Below are positions 15,726-24,067 of a DNA stretch of 64,000 nucleotides, one piece after another. The DNA is taken from assembly GCA_020850595.1 (NCBI GenBank), contig JADZEK010000081.1, positions 34,408 to 98,407 on the forward strand, read 5' to 3'. The notes below the pieces were generated by a model. The model made no database searches, was not told where the DNA came from, and saw only the letters and a list, made by a program, of their open reading frames with translations. Every line of letters begins with the position of its first letter. The stretch's first letter is position 1. Source of the DNA: Anaerolineales bacterium (lineage in GTDB: Bacteria; Chloroflexota; Anaerolineae; Anaerolineales; UBA6663). The translations under genes were made by a program, and so were the position numbers.

Positions 15726-17779
15726 GCCGACTGCACCGGGGCCGTGGCGGCGGGCGCGGTTACGCGCCGGCGCGCTTCACTGGCGTCGGGCCAGGCGGCG
15801 ACCAGCGTGCCCAGGATGAACACCACGCCGCCCATCCACACCCAGTTGATCAGCGGGTTAACGTAGATTTTGAAGGTCGCGCCGTTGGCGGCCAGCGGCT
15901 CCCAGGTGACCAGCAGCACGTACACGTCGTCTTCCACGGTGCTGCGCACGCCGGGGATGGTCATGGGCTGCTGCGACTCGATGTAGAAGTCGCGGCGCGG
16001 GTGCAGCTGACTGATGAACTTGCCATCGCGGTAGACGCTGACCGTGGCGCGGGCCACCTGCCGCCCGTCCTCGGTGAAGAACTCGTCTAGCCCATCGAAG
16101 GTGACCACGTAGCGCCCCAGCGTCAGTTGCTCGCCGGGCTTAAGCTGGCCCTGCGTCTCGATCTGGAAGAAGTTCGAGCCGATGATGCCGATGGTCATGA
16201 TGATGACAGCCAGGTGGATCAGGTAGCCGCCATAGCGCCGCCGGTTGCGGGCGATCAGGTTGAGCAGCGCCGTCAGCGCGTTTTCGCCGGTGCTGCGCAT
16301 ACGCGCCCGCGCCCCGCGTCCGAACTCAATCAGCGTGGTGAGCGCCACGAAGGCCGCGATGCCAAAACCGAGCAGCGCCCCCAGGCTGTGAATGCCCGCC
16401 AGCGCCAGCGCGGCCACCAGCCCCAGCGCCAGGGCGAACGGCACGCGCAGCAGCTTGCCGAGCTGGCGCGCCGAGCTTTGCCGCCAGGCCATCAGCGGGG
16501 CGATGCCCATCAGCAGCACCAGCCCGGCGAACAGCGGCCCGGTGGCCTGGTTGTAGAACGGCGGCCCAACCGTGATGGTCTGGCCGGTGACCAACTCGGA
16601 GAGCATGGGGAAGACCGTGCCCCAGAACACGACGGCGGCGATGCCCAGGAAGAGCAGGTTGTTGAGCATGAAGGCCGTCTCGCGTGAGAGCAGGCTGCTG
16701 AGCTGGTGGTCACTGCGCAGATGCTCCCACTCGCGGAAGAGCAGGAGCAGCGAAGCGATGAAGCTCGCGCCGATGAAGACGAAGAAGCTCGGGCCGATGG
16801 CGCTCTGGGCGAAGGCGTGCACCGACGAGAGTACGCCCGAGCGCGTGAGGAAGGTGCCGAAGATGACCAGCGAATAGGTCAGGATGATCAGCACCATGTT
16901 CCACTTCTTGAGCATCCCGCGCTTCTCTTGGATCATCACCGAGTGCAGGAAAGCCGTGGCCGTCAGCCAGGGCAGGAAGGCGGCGTTTTCCACCGGGTCC
17001 CAGCCCCAATAGCCGCCCCAGCCCAGCACGTCGTAGGCCCAGCGCCCGCCCAAGATCAGGCCGAGCGAGAGGAACAGCCAGCCTACCAGTGTCCAGCGGC
17101 GGGTGGTGCGAATCCACTCGTCGTCGGCGCGGCGGGTGATGAGCGCCGCCATGGCGAAGGCGTAGGGCACTACGAAGCTGACGAAGCCGGTGTAGAGCAT
17201 GGGCGGATGGATGATCATGCCCGGATGCCGCAACAGCGGGTTGAGGCCGCGCCCGTCGCTCAGCAGCAGCGGCACGGCCCCCGCCGGCGGAAGCATGCTC
17301 GACACGGTCGCGCCGGTCACGCTGGTCCATAGCCGCAGGAACGGGTTCTCAAAGAAAACAATCAGGCCGATGAAGAAGCCCAGGGTGATCATCATCACGG
17401 CGATGACGTAGGGCATAAAGACGCGGTCGCGCTCCCACTTGCGCAGCAGCGCCAGCCCCGCGAAGGTGCTCATCAGCCAGCTCCAGAAGAGCAAGCTGCC
17501 GGCCTGGCCGCCCCACAGCGCCGTGACCTTCAGGTAGAGCGGCATCGCCCGGCTGGTCACCGAGTGCACGTATTCCACCTGGTATTGGTCGGTCACCAGT
17601 AGGCCGATCAGGCTGAGGCAGGCCAGCGTGACCAGCGGCCAGGTGAGCAGGGCCGCATGGTGGGCGCTGGCTAGCCAGGTGGGCCGGCGGCGATAAGCGC
17701 CCAGCAGCGCCATCACCGTGGCGTAGACGGCCGCGCCGAAGGCCGTCAGCAGGGCGAAGAAGCCGAAGTTGGCGAGCAT
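15722..17779 (-). CDS. ccmF: Cytochrome c haem lyase subunit CcmF
   Basis: A 685-aa membrane protein with ~14-15 TM segments. It carries the WWD-type haem motif GGYWGWDPVENAAFLPWL near residue 250, flanked by conserved histidines (RHPGMIIHPPMLYTGF near 185). A large external loop is near the C-terminus (~550-640). CcmF takes haem from CcmE and attaches it to apocytochrome together with CcmH. Length and order (E-F-H-G) fit the family. It starts 4 nt after the ccmE stop. Confidence 0.93.
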   Translation of the reverse strand: MLANFGFFALLTAFGAAVYATVMALLGAYRRRPTWLASAHHAALLTWPLVTLACLSLIGLLVTDQYQVEYVHSVTSRAMPLYLKVTALWGGQAGSLLFWSWLMSTFAGLALLRKWERDRVFMPYVIAVMMITLGFFIGLIVFFENPFLRLWTSVTGATVSSMLPPAGAVPLLLSDGRGLNPLLRHPGMIIHPPMLYTGFVSFVVPYAFAMAALITRRADDEWIRTTRRWTLVGWLFLSLGLILGGRWAYDVLGWGGYWGWDPVENAAFLPWLTATAFLHSVMIQEKRGMLKKWNMVLIILTYSLVIFGTFLTRSGVLSSVHAFAQSAIGPSFFVFIGASFIASLLLLFREWEHLRSDHQLSSLLSRETAFMLNNLLFLGIAAVVFWGTVFPMLSELVTGQTITVGPPFYNQATGPLFAGLVLLMGIAPLMAWRQSSARQLGKLLRVPFALALGLVAALALAGIHSLGALLGFGIAAFVALTTLIEFGRGARARMRSTGENALTALLNLIARNRRRYGGYLIHLAVIIMTIGIIGSNFFQIETQGQLKPGEQLTLGRYVVTFDGLDEFFTEDGRQVARATVSVYRDGKFISQLHPRRDFYIESQQPMTIPGVRSTVEDDVYVLLVTWEPLAANGATFKIYVNPLINWVWMGGVVFILGTLVAAWPDASEARRRVTAPAATAPVQSA

Positions 17780-17782
17780 GGG

Positions 17783-18307
17783 TTAGCTCTGGCTCTGGTT
17801 GGGCAGCGATTCTTCGTAACGGGTGGGGCACTTCAGCAGCAGTTCGTCGGCGTAGAAGATGCCGTCTTCACCGAGCTTGCCGGTGACGATGGCCTGGGCT
17901 TCGTTCTTCAGGAGGTCGGGCTTCGGCCCCACATACACCACCGTCATGCGCCCGGCGTTGGGGTTGATCGCCGCCTGGTGCAGAATTTCGGCCAGGCCGC
18001 CCGCCGCTTCTACATCGGCGGCGTCGTTAGAGACGTTAGCCACCTGGAAGGTGATGGTCAGGCTGGCTGGGTCGTAGGTGATGGTGTCGCCCAGCACCGC
18101 GCCCGAGGCGCGCAGATTGCGGCCCACCAGGCTCGCGCCCTTGGCCTGAATTTCATCCACGGTGTAGAAGTATTGCGCGGTGCTTTGCAGGCTGGTGACG
18201 ACCAGATAGACAATCGCGGCGATGACCAGCAGCCCGCCGATCAAGAATTTAGCCCGGCCCCCGCCGCGCCGCGCATACACCTGTGTTCCCACTGTCGTTT
18301 CAGCCAT
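17783..18307 (-). CDS. ccmE: Haem chaperone CcmE, CXXXY (System I*) type
   Basis: A 174-aa protein with one TM (~20-40) and the OB-fold haem chaperone domain (FYTVDEIQAKGASLVGRNLR near 47). At the haem-attachment position it has LLLKCPTRYEE (~155-165), a CXXXY motif in place of the HXXXY of proteobacterial CcmE. This variant is known from archaea, Desulfovibrio and some Gram-positive lineages as System I*, with haem bound through Cys. It is the first gene of the ccm operon. The upstream gap contains the 145-bp MITE-like element. Confidence 0.88.
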   Translation of the reverse strand: MAETTVGTQVYARRGGGRAKFLIGGLLVIAAIVYLVVTSLQSTAQYFYTVDEIQAKGASLVGRNLRASGAVLGDTITYDPASLTITFQVANVSNDAADVEAAGGLAEILHQAAINPNAGRMTVVYVGPKPDLLKNEAQAIVTGKLGEDGIFYADELLLKCPTRYEESLPNQSQS

Positions 18308-18383
18308 GGCTCTGCTCTCCTATCCCGCTCGTTTCACGCTCGTGGACACTTCGGCGCGGGCCGGTCGGCGTGGCCCACGCTCA

Positions 18384-18395
18384 GCTTCAGTTGCC
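18384..18395. repeat. Left 12-bp direct repeat flanking the MITE-like element
   Basis: GCTTCAGTTGCC, identical to 18541-18552, directly abutting the element on its left side. Interpreted as a target-site duplication. Confidence 0.6.
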
Positions 18396-18540
18396 ACGGC
18401 AATTGCATCTAAATCCGGAACGCCTGCAATTTAAGGGCTTCCAGAGTCTTCGGTCTTGGGGTGGTGTTCCAGCGGCTATTGCCAATCACCCTGAAAACAA
18501 GAACATTCGGAAACTACGCCAATTAAGATGCAATTGCCCT
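18396..18540. mobile_element. 145-bp MITE-like element between zinc-ribbon gene and ccmE
   Basis: The ends are ACGGCAATTGCATCT (18396-18410) and AGATGCAATTGCCCT (18526-18540), inverted repeats matching at 14 of 15 positions. The element is exactly bracketed by 12-bp identical direct repeats. The interior has no credible reading frame and is clearly less GC-rich (about 47 %) than the flanks. Size, terminal repeats and flanking duplication fit a non-autonomous miniature transposable element. No second copy or parent transposase was found in the window. Confidence 0.6.
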
Positions 18541-18552
18541 GCTTCAGTTGCC
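18541..18552. repeat. Right 12-bp direct repeat flanking the MITE-like element
   Basis: GCTTCAGTTGCC, identical to 18384-18395. It includes the stop codon (18544-18546) of the zinc-ribbon gene, so insertion would have left that gene intact. Confidence 0.6.
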
Positions 18553-19683
18553 GGCCGCCCGCACCGGCGCGCCGCACTGGCGGCAAAACTTGTCGCCCGG
18601 CCGCAGCTTTCCGCCGCACTGCGTGCAGAAGGCCGCGCCGGGAGCGGCCGGCGGGCGCTCAGCCTTGGGCTTGGGCGGCGTTTCGTCCCGCGCCGCCGCT
18701 TGCCGTTCCGTAAAACTCCGCCGCTCGGCCGCGGTAAACCGTTCGGTCGAGAGGCGCTCCCCTTGCGGCCGGCGCTCCAGAGGCCGGCGCTGCCCGCCGC
18801 CGGGGCTGGGGCGATGTCGGCGCGGCGCGCGGCGGTGGACAGCGCCGGCCTGCGCCCGCCGCTGCACCAGGATCAACCCGGTCACGCCCACGGCCAGCAC
18901 CCCGACCCCGCCAAGGGCCAGCCACACCAGGGTCAGGTTGGCGGCTGCGGAGCTGCTCACGTTGACGGCCGCGCTGCCGGCATCAGCCGCGCCTACGGCC
19001 ACGCTCGACAGCGTGTCATCGGCCTTGGTGTAGGCGACGGTGAGTTGCACGCGCTGGCCGCCGGCCAGGGCGCCCAGGCCACCTTCATAATACTGTAGGC
19101 CGAACTCGCCCGCCCCCACGGCCGTGAGGGCCGGGGTGGTAGTCAGGGCGCTCGCGCCGGCGGGCTGCTGCAGGCGTACGGCGGCGGCAGTTATCGTGTA
19201 GTCGCTGGTCCAATCGAAAGTATACGCCCGCTGGCGGCCGGTCAAGCTTAGAGCCGGATCATAGTATTCCAGCCGAAATTGCAGCGTCTCGGTGGTCAGC
19301 GTAACGATTATATCGTTCCCCGCCGGGGTTGTGGTGAAGACCGCGGCCAACAGGCTGCCATCGGCGGCGGTGTAGGCGGTGGCGCTTGGCTGGCCGGCGG
19401 CGGCGGGCATCCGCAGCGTCACCTGGGCGGGCAGGGTGGTCTCAGCGGGCAGCGTCCCGTCCAGAATGACCAGCACGCCGGCGCGGTCAAACTCCGGCCA
19501 GAGGGAGATCAGCAGGCGGTCGAGGCTAAGGGGAGCCTGGGCAGCGGCCGGGCGCGCCGGCCCCAGCGCCGCCCCAGCCAGCAGCAGCACCGCGAGCAGC
19601 GCCGCGAGCCGTGAGCAGCGCGGCGCGGCGCGGCGCGCCGAACCTGTGCTGTCTTGCGCCAACCGAACGGTAAGGATTGTCAC
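18544..19683 (-). CDS. Exported-domain membrane protein with cytoplasmic zinc ribbon
   Basis: A 379-aa protein: signal peptide (~22-48), a beta-rich extracytoplasmic domain (~50-255), one TM (LTLVWLALGGVGVLAVGVTG, ~262-281), a basic Arg/Pro-rich linker, and a C-terminal zinc ribbon FCTQCGGKLRPGDKFCRQCG (~352-371). The build resembles the beta domain plus TM plus tail of the cytochrome lipoprotein at 12032-13909, and the ribbon resembles that of the CcmI-like protein. A link to cytochrome c assembly is therefore plausible but unproven. It starts with GTG and lies directly upstream of the ccm operon on the same strand. Confidence 0.65.
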   Translation of the reverse strand: MTILTVRLAQDSTGSARRAAPRCSRLAALLAVLLLAGAALGPARPAAAQAPLSLDRLLISLWPEFDRAGVLVILDGTLPAETTLPAQVTLRMPAAAGQPSATAYTAADGSLLAAVFTTTPAGNDIIVTLTTETLQFRLEYYDPALSLTGRQRAYTFDWTSDYTITAAAVRLQQPAGASALTTTPALTAVGAGEFGLQYYEGGLGALAGGQRVQLTVAYTKADDTLSSVAVGAADAGSAAVNVSSSAAANLTLVWLALGGVGVLAVGVTGLILVQRRAQAGAVHRRAPRRHRPSPGGGQRRPLERRPQGERLSTERFTAAERRSFTERQAAARDETPPKPKAERPPAAPGAAFCTQCGGKLRPGDKFCRQCGAPVRAAGN

Positions 19684-20020
19684 GCAGACGCCTCCCAGGG
19701 ATATGCTGCTGGCTTATTCTAAGCAGCCGGGGGGCGGGGGGGAGTAACGTTCGTCACCACTAATCGGTGGCAGCCGCGCTGGTTGTTCGGTTTCTTAGCA
19801 GCGCAACTCGTGACATTCGGCACTAAGCCACCCGCCGCTTAAGCATACCATATCCACATTTCCAGTTTTGCGCGATTCAGCGCCACTCTGGGGCGCAAGC
19901 AACCCACCAGGCACTAATTTGGACGCCGGTTGTCTCCAAAAGGCGTGACACTCATCCCTGTTGTCCGCGTCAAGCCGTGCCTATACTGGCGCCAGGCTGA
20001 GGTTAAGGAGAAGATTGTCC
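19684..20020. other. 337-bp divergent intergenic region
   Basis: Separates the minus-strand zinc-ribbon gene from the plus-strand multihaem operon. It is AT-richer than the genes. A TATACT hexamer at 19982-19987 lies 34 nt before the nine-haem cytochrome start, but the only -35 candidate (TTGTCC, 19961) is 15 bp away, too short for a confident promoter. AAGGAG at 20005-20010 is the ribosome site for 20021. No RNA or repeat recognised. Confidence 0.5.
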
Positions 20021-21364
20021 ATGCCGATCTCATCTGAGCGTCGCGGCCATCCGGTCTTCGCCTGGCTCCTGGCCGCGGCGGGGCTGCTGCTGGCTCTGGC
20101 CGTGTCGGCGCTGCCGCCGCGCGCGGCCCAGGCTGCGCCGCCGCCGCAAGCCGCCACCCCGCCCGCCGCCGGCGACGTAATCGCGATCTCCTCTGATCAG
20201 CAATGTCTCGACTGCCACACCGCGCCCGACCAGACCATGCCGCTGGCGAACGGCGAGACGCTCTACGTGACTATGGATCAGGCTCAGTTCGCCGCCTCGG
20301 CCCACGGCCAGGCCGACGTAGCCTGCCGCGACTGCCACACCGAGATCACCCAATACCCGCACGAGGCGCTGGCCGCCCAATCGCTGCGGCAAGTGACGAT
20401 TGAGAAATCGGCCACCTGCCAGGAATGCCACCAAGACCAGGCCGCCCGCGTGGCCGACAGCATCCACGCCCAGTTGCGCGCCGACGGCAACGAAGATGCC
20501 GCCACTTGCGCCGACTGCCACAACCCGCACTACCAGGTCAAGGTCGAGCCGCGCGCGCGCATCCCCGCCACCTGCGGCCGCTGTCACAGCGGCATTGAGC
20601 AAGAGTATCGCCTGAGCGTGCACGGCGCGCCGGTCTACGCCAACACCAACGCCGATACGCCCCTGTGCATTGACTGCCACGGCGTGCACACCATTCAAGA
20701 CCCGCGCACCGCGCAGTTCCTCGACAAAAGCCCGCAACTGTGCGCGCGCTGCCACGCCGACCCAGAACGCATGGCCCCCTACGACCTGAACACCAACGTG
20801 CTCTCCACCTACGTGGCCGACTTCCATGGCACCACCACGACCCTGTTCGAGGCGCAGGCCCCCGACCAACTGCCCAACACGCCGTTGTGCATTGACTGCC
20901 ACGGCATCCACAACATCAAGGCGGTCACCGACGCCGAGTCGAGCGTCATCAAGGAAAACCTGCTCACCACCTGCCAGAAGTGCCACCCCGACGCCACGCA
21001 GAACTTCTCGGGCGCCTGGCTGAGCCACTACACGCCCTCGCCTGAGCACAATTCGCTAGTCTACTATGTGGGCTTGTTCTACAGCGTGTTTGTGCCCGTC
21101 ACGGTCGCCGGCATGAGCGTCTACGTCGTCACCGACGCGGGCCGGCAGCTCATCCGCCGCCGCCAGAAAGGCGCCGGCCCGGTCCACCCGCCGACTGACA
21201 GCGGGTCGGGCAGCCGGCCCCCGGCCGCGCCGCCGCCCCAGCCCGAACCTCCCGTCCCCGCGCCCGAAAGCGCCGCGCCACCCGAAAGCGCCGCGCCGGA
21301 GGTGCCCGAACCTGCCGCCACGCCGGAACCACCCGCGCCCGCCGCGCCCGAGGGAGACCACTAA
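20021..21364 (+). CDS. Nine-haem membrane-anchored cytochrome c
   Basis: A 447-aa protein with a signal peptide (~10-38) and nine CXXCH haem sites, first Cys at about 62, 102, 133, 163, 185, 216, 241, 290 and 318. A TM (~345-368) and a Pro/Glu/Ala-rich C-terminal tail follow. The two CIDCHG(V/I)H sites and the spacing resemble multihaem cytochromes of the NapC/NrfH/doubled CXXCH type, but I cannot place it in a named family. It probably passes electrons between the quinone-linked cytochrome b encoded next (TAATG overlap) and another extracytoplasmic acceptor. The ATG at 20021 was chosen because AAGGAG lies 10 nt upstream and a signal peptide follows. Confidence 0.88.
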   Translation: MPISSERRGHPVFAWLLAAAGLLLALAVSALPPRAAQAAPPPQAATPPAAGDVIAISSDQQCLDCHTAPDQTMPLANGETLYVTMDQAQFAASAHGQADVACRDCHTEITQYPHEALAAQSLRQVTIEKSATCQECHQDQAARVADSIHAQLRADGNEDAATCADCHNPHYQVKVEPRARIPATCGRCHSGIEQEYRLSVHGAPVYANTNADTPLCIDCHGVHTIQDPRTAQFLDKSPQLCARCHADPERMAPYDLNTNVLSTYVADFHGTTTTLFEAQAPDQLPNTPLCIDCHGIHNIKAVTDAESSVIKENLLTTCQKCHPDATQNFSGAWLSHYTPSPEHNSLVYYVGLFYSVFVPVTVAGMSVYVVTDAGRQLIRRRQKGAGPVHPPTDSGSGSRPPAAPPPQPEPPVPAPESAAPPESAAPEVPEPAATPEPPAPAAPEGDH

Positions 21365-22524
21365 TGGCCGCCAAGACCACCCCCGCGCGCACTTACCAGC
21401 GCTTCTCGCTCGGCCAGCGTCTCGAGCACCTGCTCACGCTCACATCCTTCGTGGTGCTGGCCGTCACCGGCCTGCCGCAGAAATACGCCGGCGCCGAATG
21501 GGCTCAGACTATGATCGCGCTCATGGGCGGTATCCAGAGCGTGCGCATCATCCACCGCGTAGCCGCCACCGTGCTCATGCTCGAGGTGGTCAACCACCTG
21601 TTCATGCTGGGCTATCGGCTGATCGTGCGGCGCGTGCGGCTGACCATGCTGCCCGGCCTGAACGATGCCAAGGAGGGCCTGGGCGCTTTCCTCTACAACC
21701 TGGGCCTGCGCCGCCGGCCGCCCCAGGCCGGGCGCTTCACCTTCGGCGAGAAGTTTGAATACTGGGCGCTGGTCTGGGGCACGTTGGTGATGATCATCAC
21801 CGGCTTCATGCTCTGGAACCCCATCGCCACCACCCGGCTGCTGCCCGGCCAGTTTATCCCGGCGGCCAAGGCCGCGCACGGCGGCGAAGCCCTGCTGGCG
21901 GTGCTGGCCATCATCATCTGGCACATGTATCACGTGCATCTGCGCACGTTCAACAAGAGCATGTTCACCGGCAAGCTGAGCGAGCACGAGATGCTCGAAG
22001 AGCACCCCCGCGAGCTGGCCGACATTAAGGCCGGGCTGGCTGACCGCGCGCCAGACCCGGCGCAACTTCGCCGCCGCCAGCAGCGCTATTTGCCGATTGC
22101 CGGCCTGCTGGCCGCAGGCCTGCTCTTCACCATCTACCAGTTCGTCACCTTCGAACAGACGGCGCTGGCCACCGTGGAGCGCGGCGAGCCGCAAGAGGCT
22201 TTCCTGCCGCTCACGCCCACGCCGCTGCCCACCGCGCGCCCCACGGCTACCCCCATTGCCCTCGACCCGGTGTGGGAGGACAACTTGGCCCTGGTCTTCA
22301 GCCAGGAGTGCGTCAGTTGTCACGGCGGCGCGGGCGGCCTGTACCTGGACTCGTACGCCGCGGCCATGGCCGGCGGGCGCGCTGGGGCCGTGATCGTCCC
22401 CGGCGACCCGGAAGGCAGCTCGATCCTGACCAAGATCAGCGCCAACAAGCACCCCGGCCAGCTCACAGAGTTTGAACTGCAAGTGCTCACGGAGTGGATC
22501 GCGGCCGGAGCGCCGGAGCGCTAG
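21364..22524 (+). CDS. Cytochrome b (formate-dehydrogenase-gamma/b561-like) fused to cytochrome c domain
   Basis: A 386-aa protein. The first ~220 residues hold four or five TMs with histidines typical of dihaem b subunits (QRLEHLLTL, RIIHRVAA, VVNHLFM, KAAHGGE, IIWHMYHVHL). Another TM (~248-268), a Pro/Thr-rich linker, and a C-terminal monohaem cytochrome c domain with CVSCHGG (~316) follow. The b part would oxidise or reduce quinone; the fused c domain probably accepts the electron outside and hands it to the nine-haem cytochrome. Start overlaps the upstream stop (TAATG). The sensor kinase gene begins 15 nt after its stop. Confidence 0.85.
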   Translation: MAAKTTPARTYQRFSLGQRLEHLLTLTSFVVLAVTGLPQKYAGAEWAQTMIALMGGIQSVRIIHRVAATVLMLEVVNHLFMLGYRLIVRRVRLTMLPGLNDAKEGLGAFLYNLGLRRRPPQAGRFTFGEKFEYWALVWGTLVMIITGFMLWNPIATTRLLPGQFIPAAKAAHGGEALLAVLAIIIWHMYHVHLRTFNKSMFTGKLSEHEMLEEHPRELADIKAGLADRAPDPAQLRRRQQRYLPIAGLLAAGLLFTIYQFVTFEQTALATVERGEPQEAFLPLTPTPLPTARPTATPIALDPVWEDNLALVFSQECVSCHGGAGGLYLDSYAAAMAGGRAGAVIVPGDPEGSSILTKISANKHPGQLTEFELQVLTEWIAAGAPER

Positions 22525-22538
22525 GCCTCGAGGATGGC

Positions 22539-24065
22539 ATGGACCAGCCGCAGGTGGTTCCGCTCTGGCGCCCGCGCCGCCCCCTGGCCCCTCGGGTGGG
22601 CGCCGCCCTGCGCGTCTTCTTCCGGCACAACCTGCGCGCCCGCGTGGCCCTGGGCCTGGGCCTGCCCATCTTCCTGACGCTCACGCTGCTTTCGCTGGCC
22701 CACTACTGGCGCGAACGCCACCTACTGACCGACCAAGCCCAGCTCACCGCCACCCAGATCAGCCAGGTGGTGCTGGGCAGCCTGCGCCAGAGCATGTTGG
22801 CTAATCACCCGACGCTGATGGACGCGGTGCTGGCCGACATCACCGCCCGCGACACCATCGAGCGCGCCCAAATTATGGACTCGGACGGCCGCGTGCTGGT
22901 AGACAGCGGCCTCGCCCGCCCGGGGGTCGTGCAGTCGGTGACCGAGCCGGGCTGCACCGCCTGTCACCGCGCCGCCCCTGGCCAGCGCCCCGCCGCCGTC
23001 GTTGTCAACAGTGATGCCCACGCCCTGCGCGTGGCCGTGCCCATTAATAACGAACCGGAGTGCGCCGCCTGCCACCCCGCCGCGGCCGTGCACCTGGGCG
23101 TGCTGTTGGTGGATGTGCCCATGCGCATCCTGTGGCCTCACGCCGTGCAAAGCCTGCAAATTGACCTGGCCATCTCGGCCGGCATCACGCTGGTTGCGAC
23201 CGTCGGACTCTATGGGCTGCTGCATCGGCTGGTGGTGCGGCGGGTAGAGGCCTTCCGCCGCCCGCTGGCCGCTTACGCCGCCGGCGACTTCGGCGTGCGC
23301 CTGCCCACGGGCGGGGCCGCCGCCGACGAGCTAGACGAACTGGCCGTCAGCTTCAACCGCCTGGCCGACCAGCTCGCCCGCCAGGCCCAGGCCGCCACCG
23401 CCCGCGCCGAGCTGCGCCAGCGCGCCATCGTGGAAGAGCGCGAGCGCATTGCCCGCGAACTGCACGACGGCCTGGCGCAGGTGCTCGGCTACGTGCACAC
23501 CAAAGCCACCGCCGTGCGCCTGCTGCTGGCTCGCCAGCAGCTCCCCGCGGCCGAAACGCAGTTGGCCCAGTTGGAGGCGGCGGCCCGCGGCCTGTTTGTG
23601 GACGTGCGGGAGGCCATCCTGGGCCTGCGCCTGACCAGCCGCCGCGACGAGCGCCTGAGCGCGCTGCTGCAAGCGTACGCCGCGCACTTCAGCTCCTTGA
23701 GCGACCTGCCCGTCAGCGTGGAGCTTTCGCCCTCGGTCGGCCAACTGGCGCTGCCGCCCGAGACCGAAGTGCAGTTGCTGCGCATTGTGCAAGAGGCGCT
23801 CACCAATGTGCGCAAGCACGCCCAGGCCACGGCCGTTCAGGTGGTGGTGCGCAACAGCGGCCTCGTGCTGGAGGTCACCATCCGCGACAACGGGGTGGGT
23901 TTTCACCTCGACCGCGACGGGCACGGCGGCGGCGGCCGGCCGCATTTTGGCCTGGCGACGATGCGCGAGCGCGCCGAGGCCATCGGCGCGGAGTTTCACC
24001 TTGCGGCTCGCCCCGGCCAGGGCGCCTGCGTGTCGGTGCGCCTGCCGTTAGACAAGCCGGCCTGA
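22539..24065 (+). CDS. Sensor histidine kinase with two c-haem motifs in its sensor domain
   Basis: A 508-aa NarX-family kinase. TM1 is ~37-58, an extracytoplasmic sensor domain ~60-200 and TM2 ~205-227, then HAMP (RRPLAAYAAGDFGVRLP) and HisKA_3 with ERIARELHDGLAQVL (phospho-acceptor His ~309). HATPase_c has EALTNVRKHAQ and IRDNGVGF. The sensor domain holds two CXXCH sites, CTACH (~139) and CAACH (~175), in paired contexts (EPGCTACHRAAPG; EPECAACHPAA). These would bind c-type haem if exported and matured, giving a redox- or gas-sensing kinase. The ATG at 22539 with upstream GAGG is chosen over a GTG inside the preceding gene. Its regulator follows after 2 nt. Confidence 0.88.
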   Translation: MDQPQVVPLWRPRRPLAPRVGAALRVFFRHNLRARVALGLGLPIFLTLTLLSLAHYWRERHLLTDQAQLTATQISQVVLGSLRQSMLANHPTLMDAVLADITARDTIERAQIMDSDGRVLVDSGLARPGVVQSVTEPGCTACHRAAPGQRPAAVVVNSDAHALRVAVPINNEPECAACHPAAAVHLGVLLVDVPMRILWPHAVQSLQIDLAISAGITLVATVGLYGLLHRLVVRRVEAFRRPLAAYAAGDFGVRLPTGGAAADELDELAVSFNRLADQLARQAQAATARAELRQRAIVEERERIARELHDGLAQVLGYVHTKATAVRLLLARQQLPAAETQLAQLEAAARGLFVDVREAILGLRLTSRRDERLSALLQAYAAHFSSLSDLPVSVELSPSVGQLALPPETEVQLLRIVQEALTNVRKHAQATAVQVVVRNSGLVLEVTIRDNGVGFHLDRDGHGGGGRPHFGLATMRERAEAIGAEFHLAARPGQGACVSVRLPLDKPA

Positions 24066-24067
24066 CC

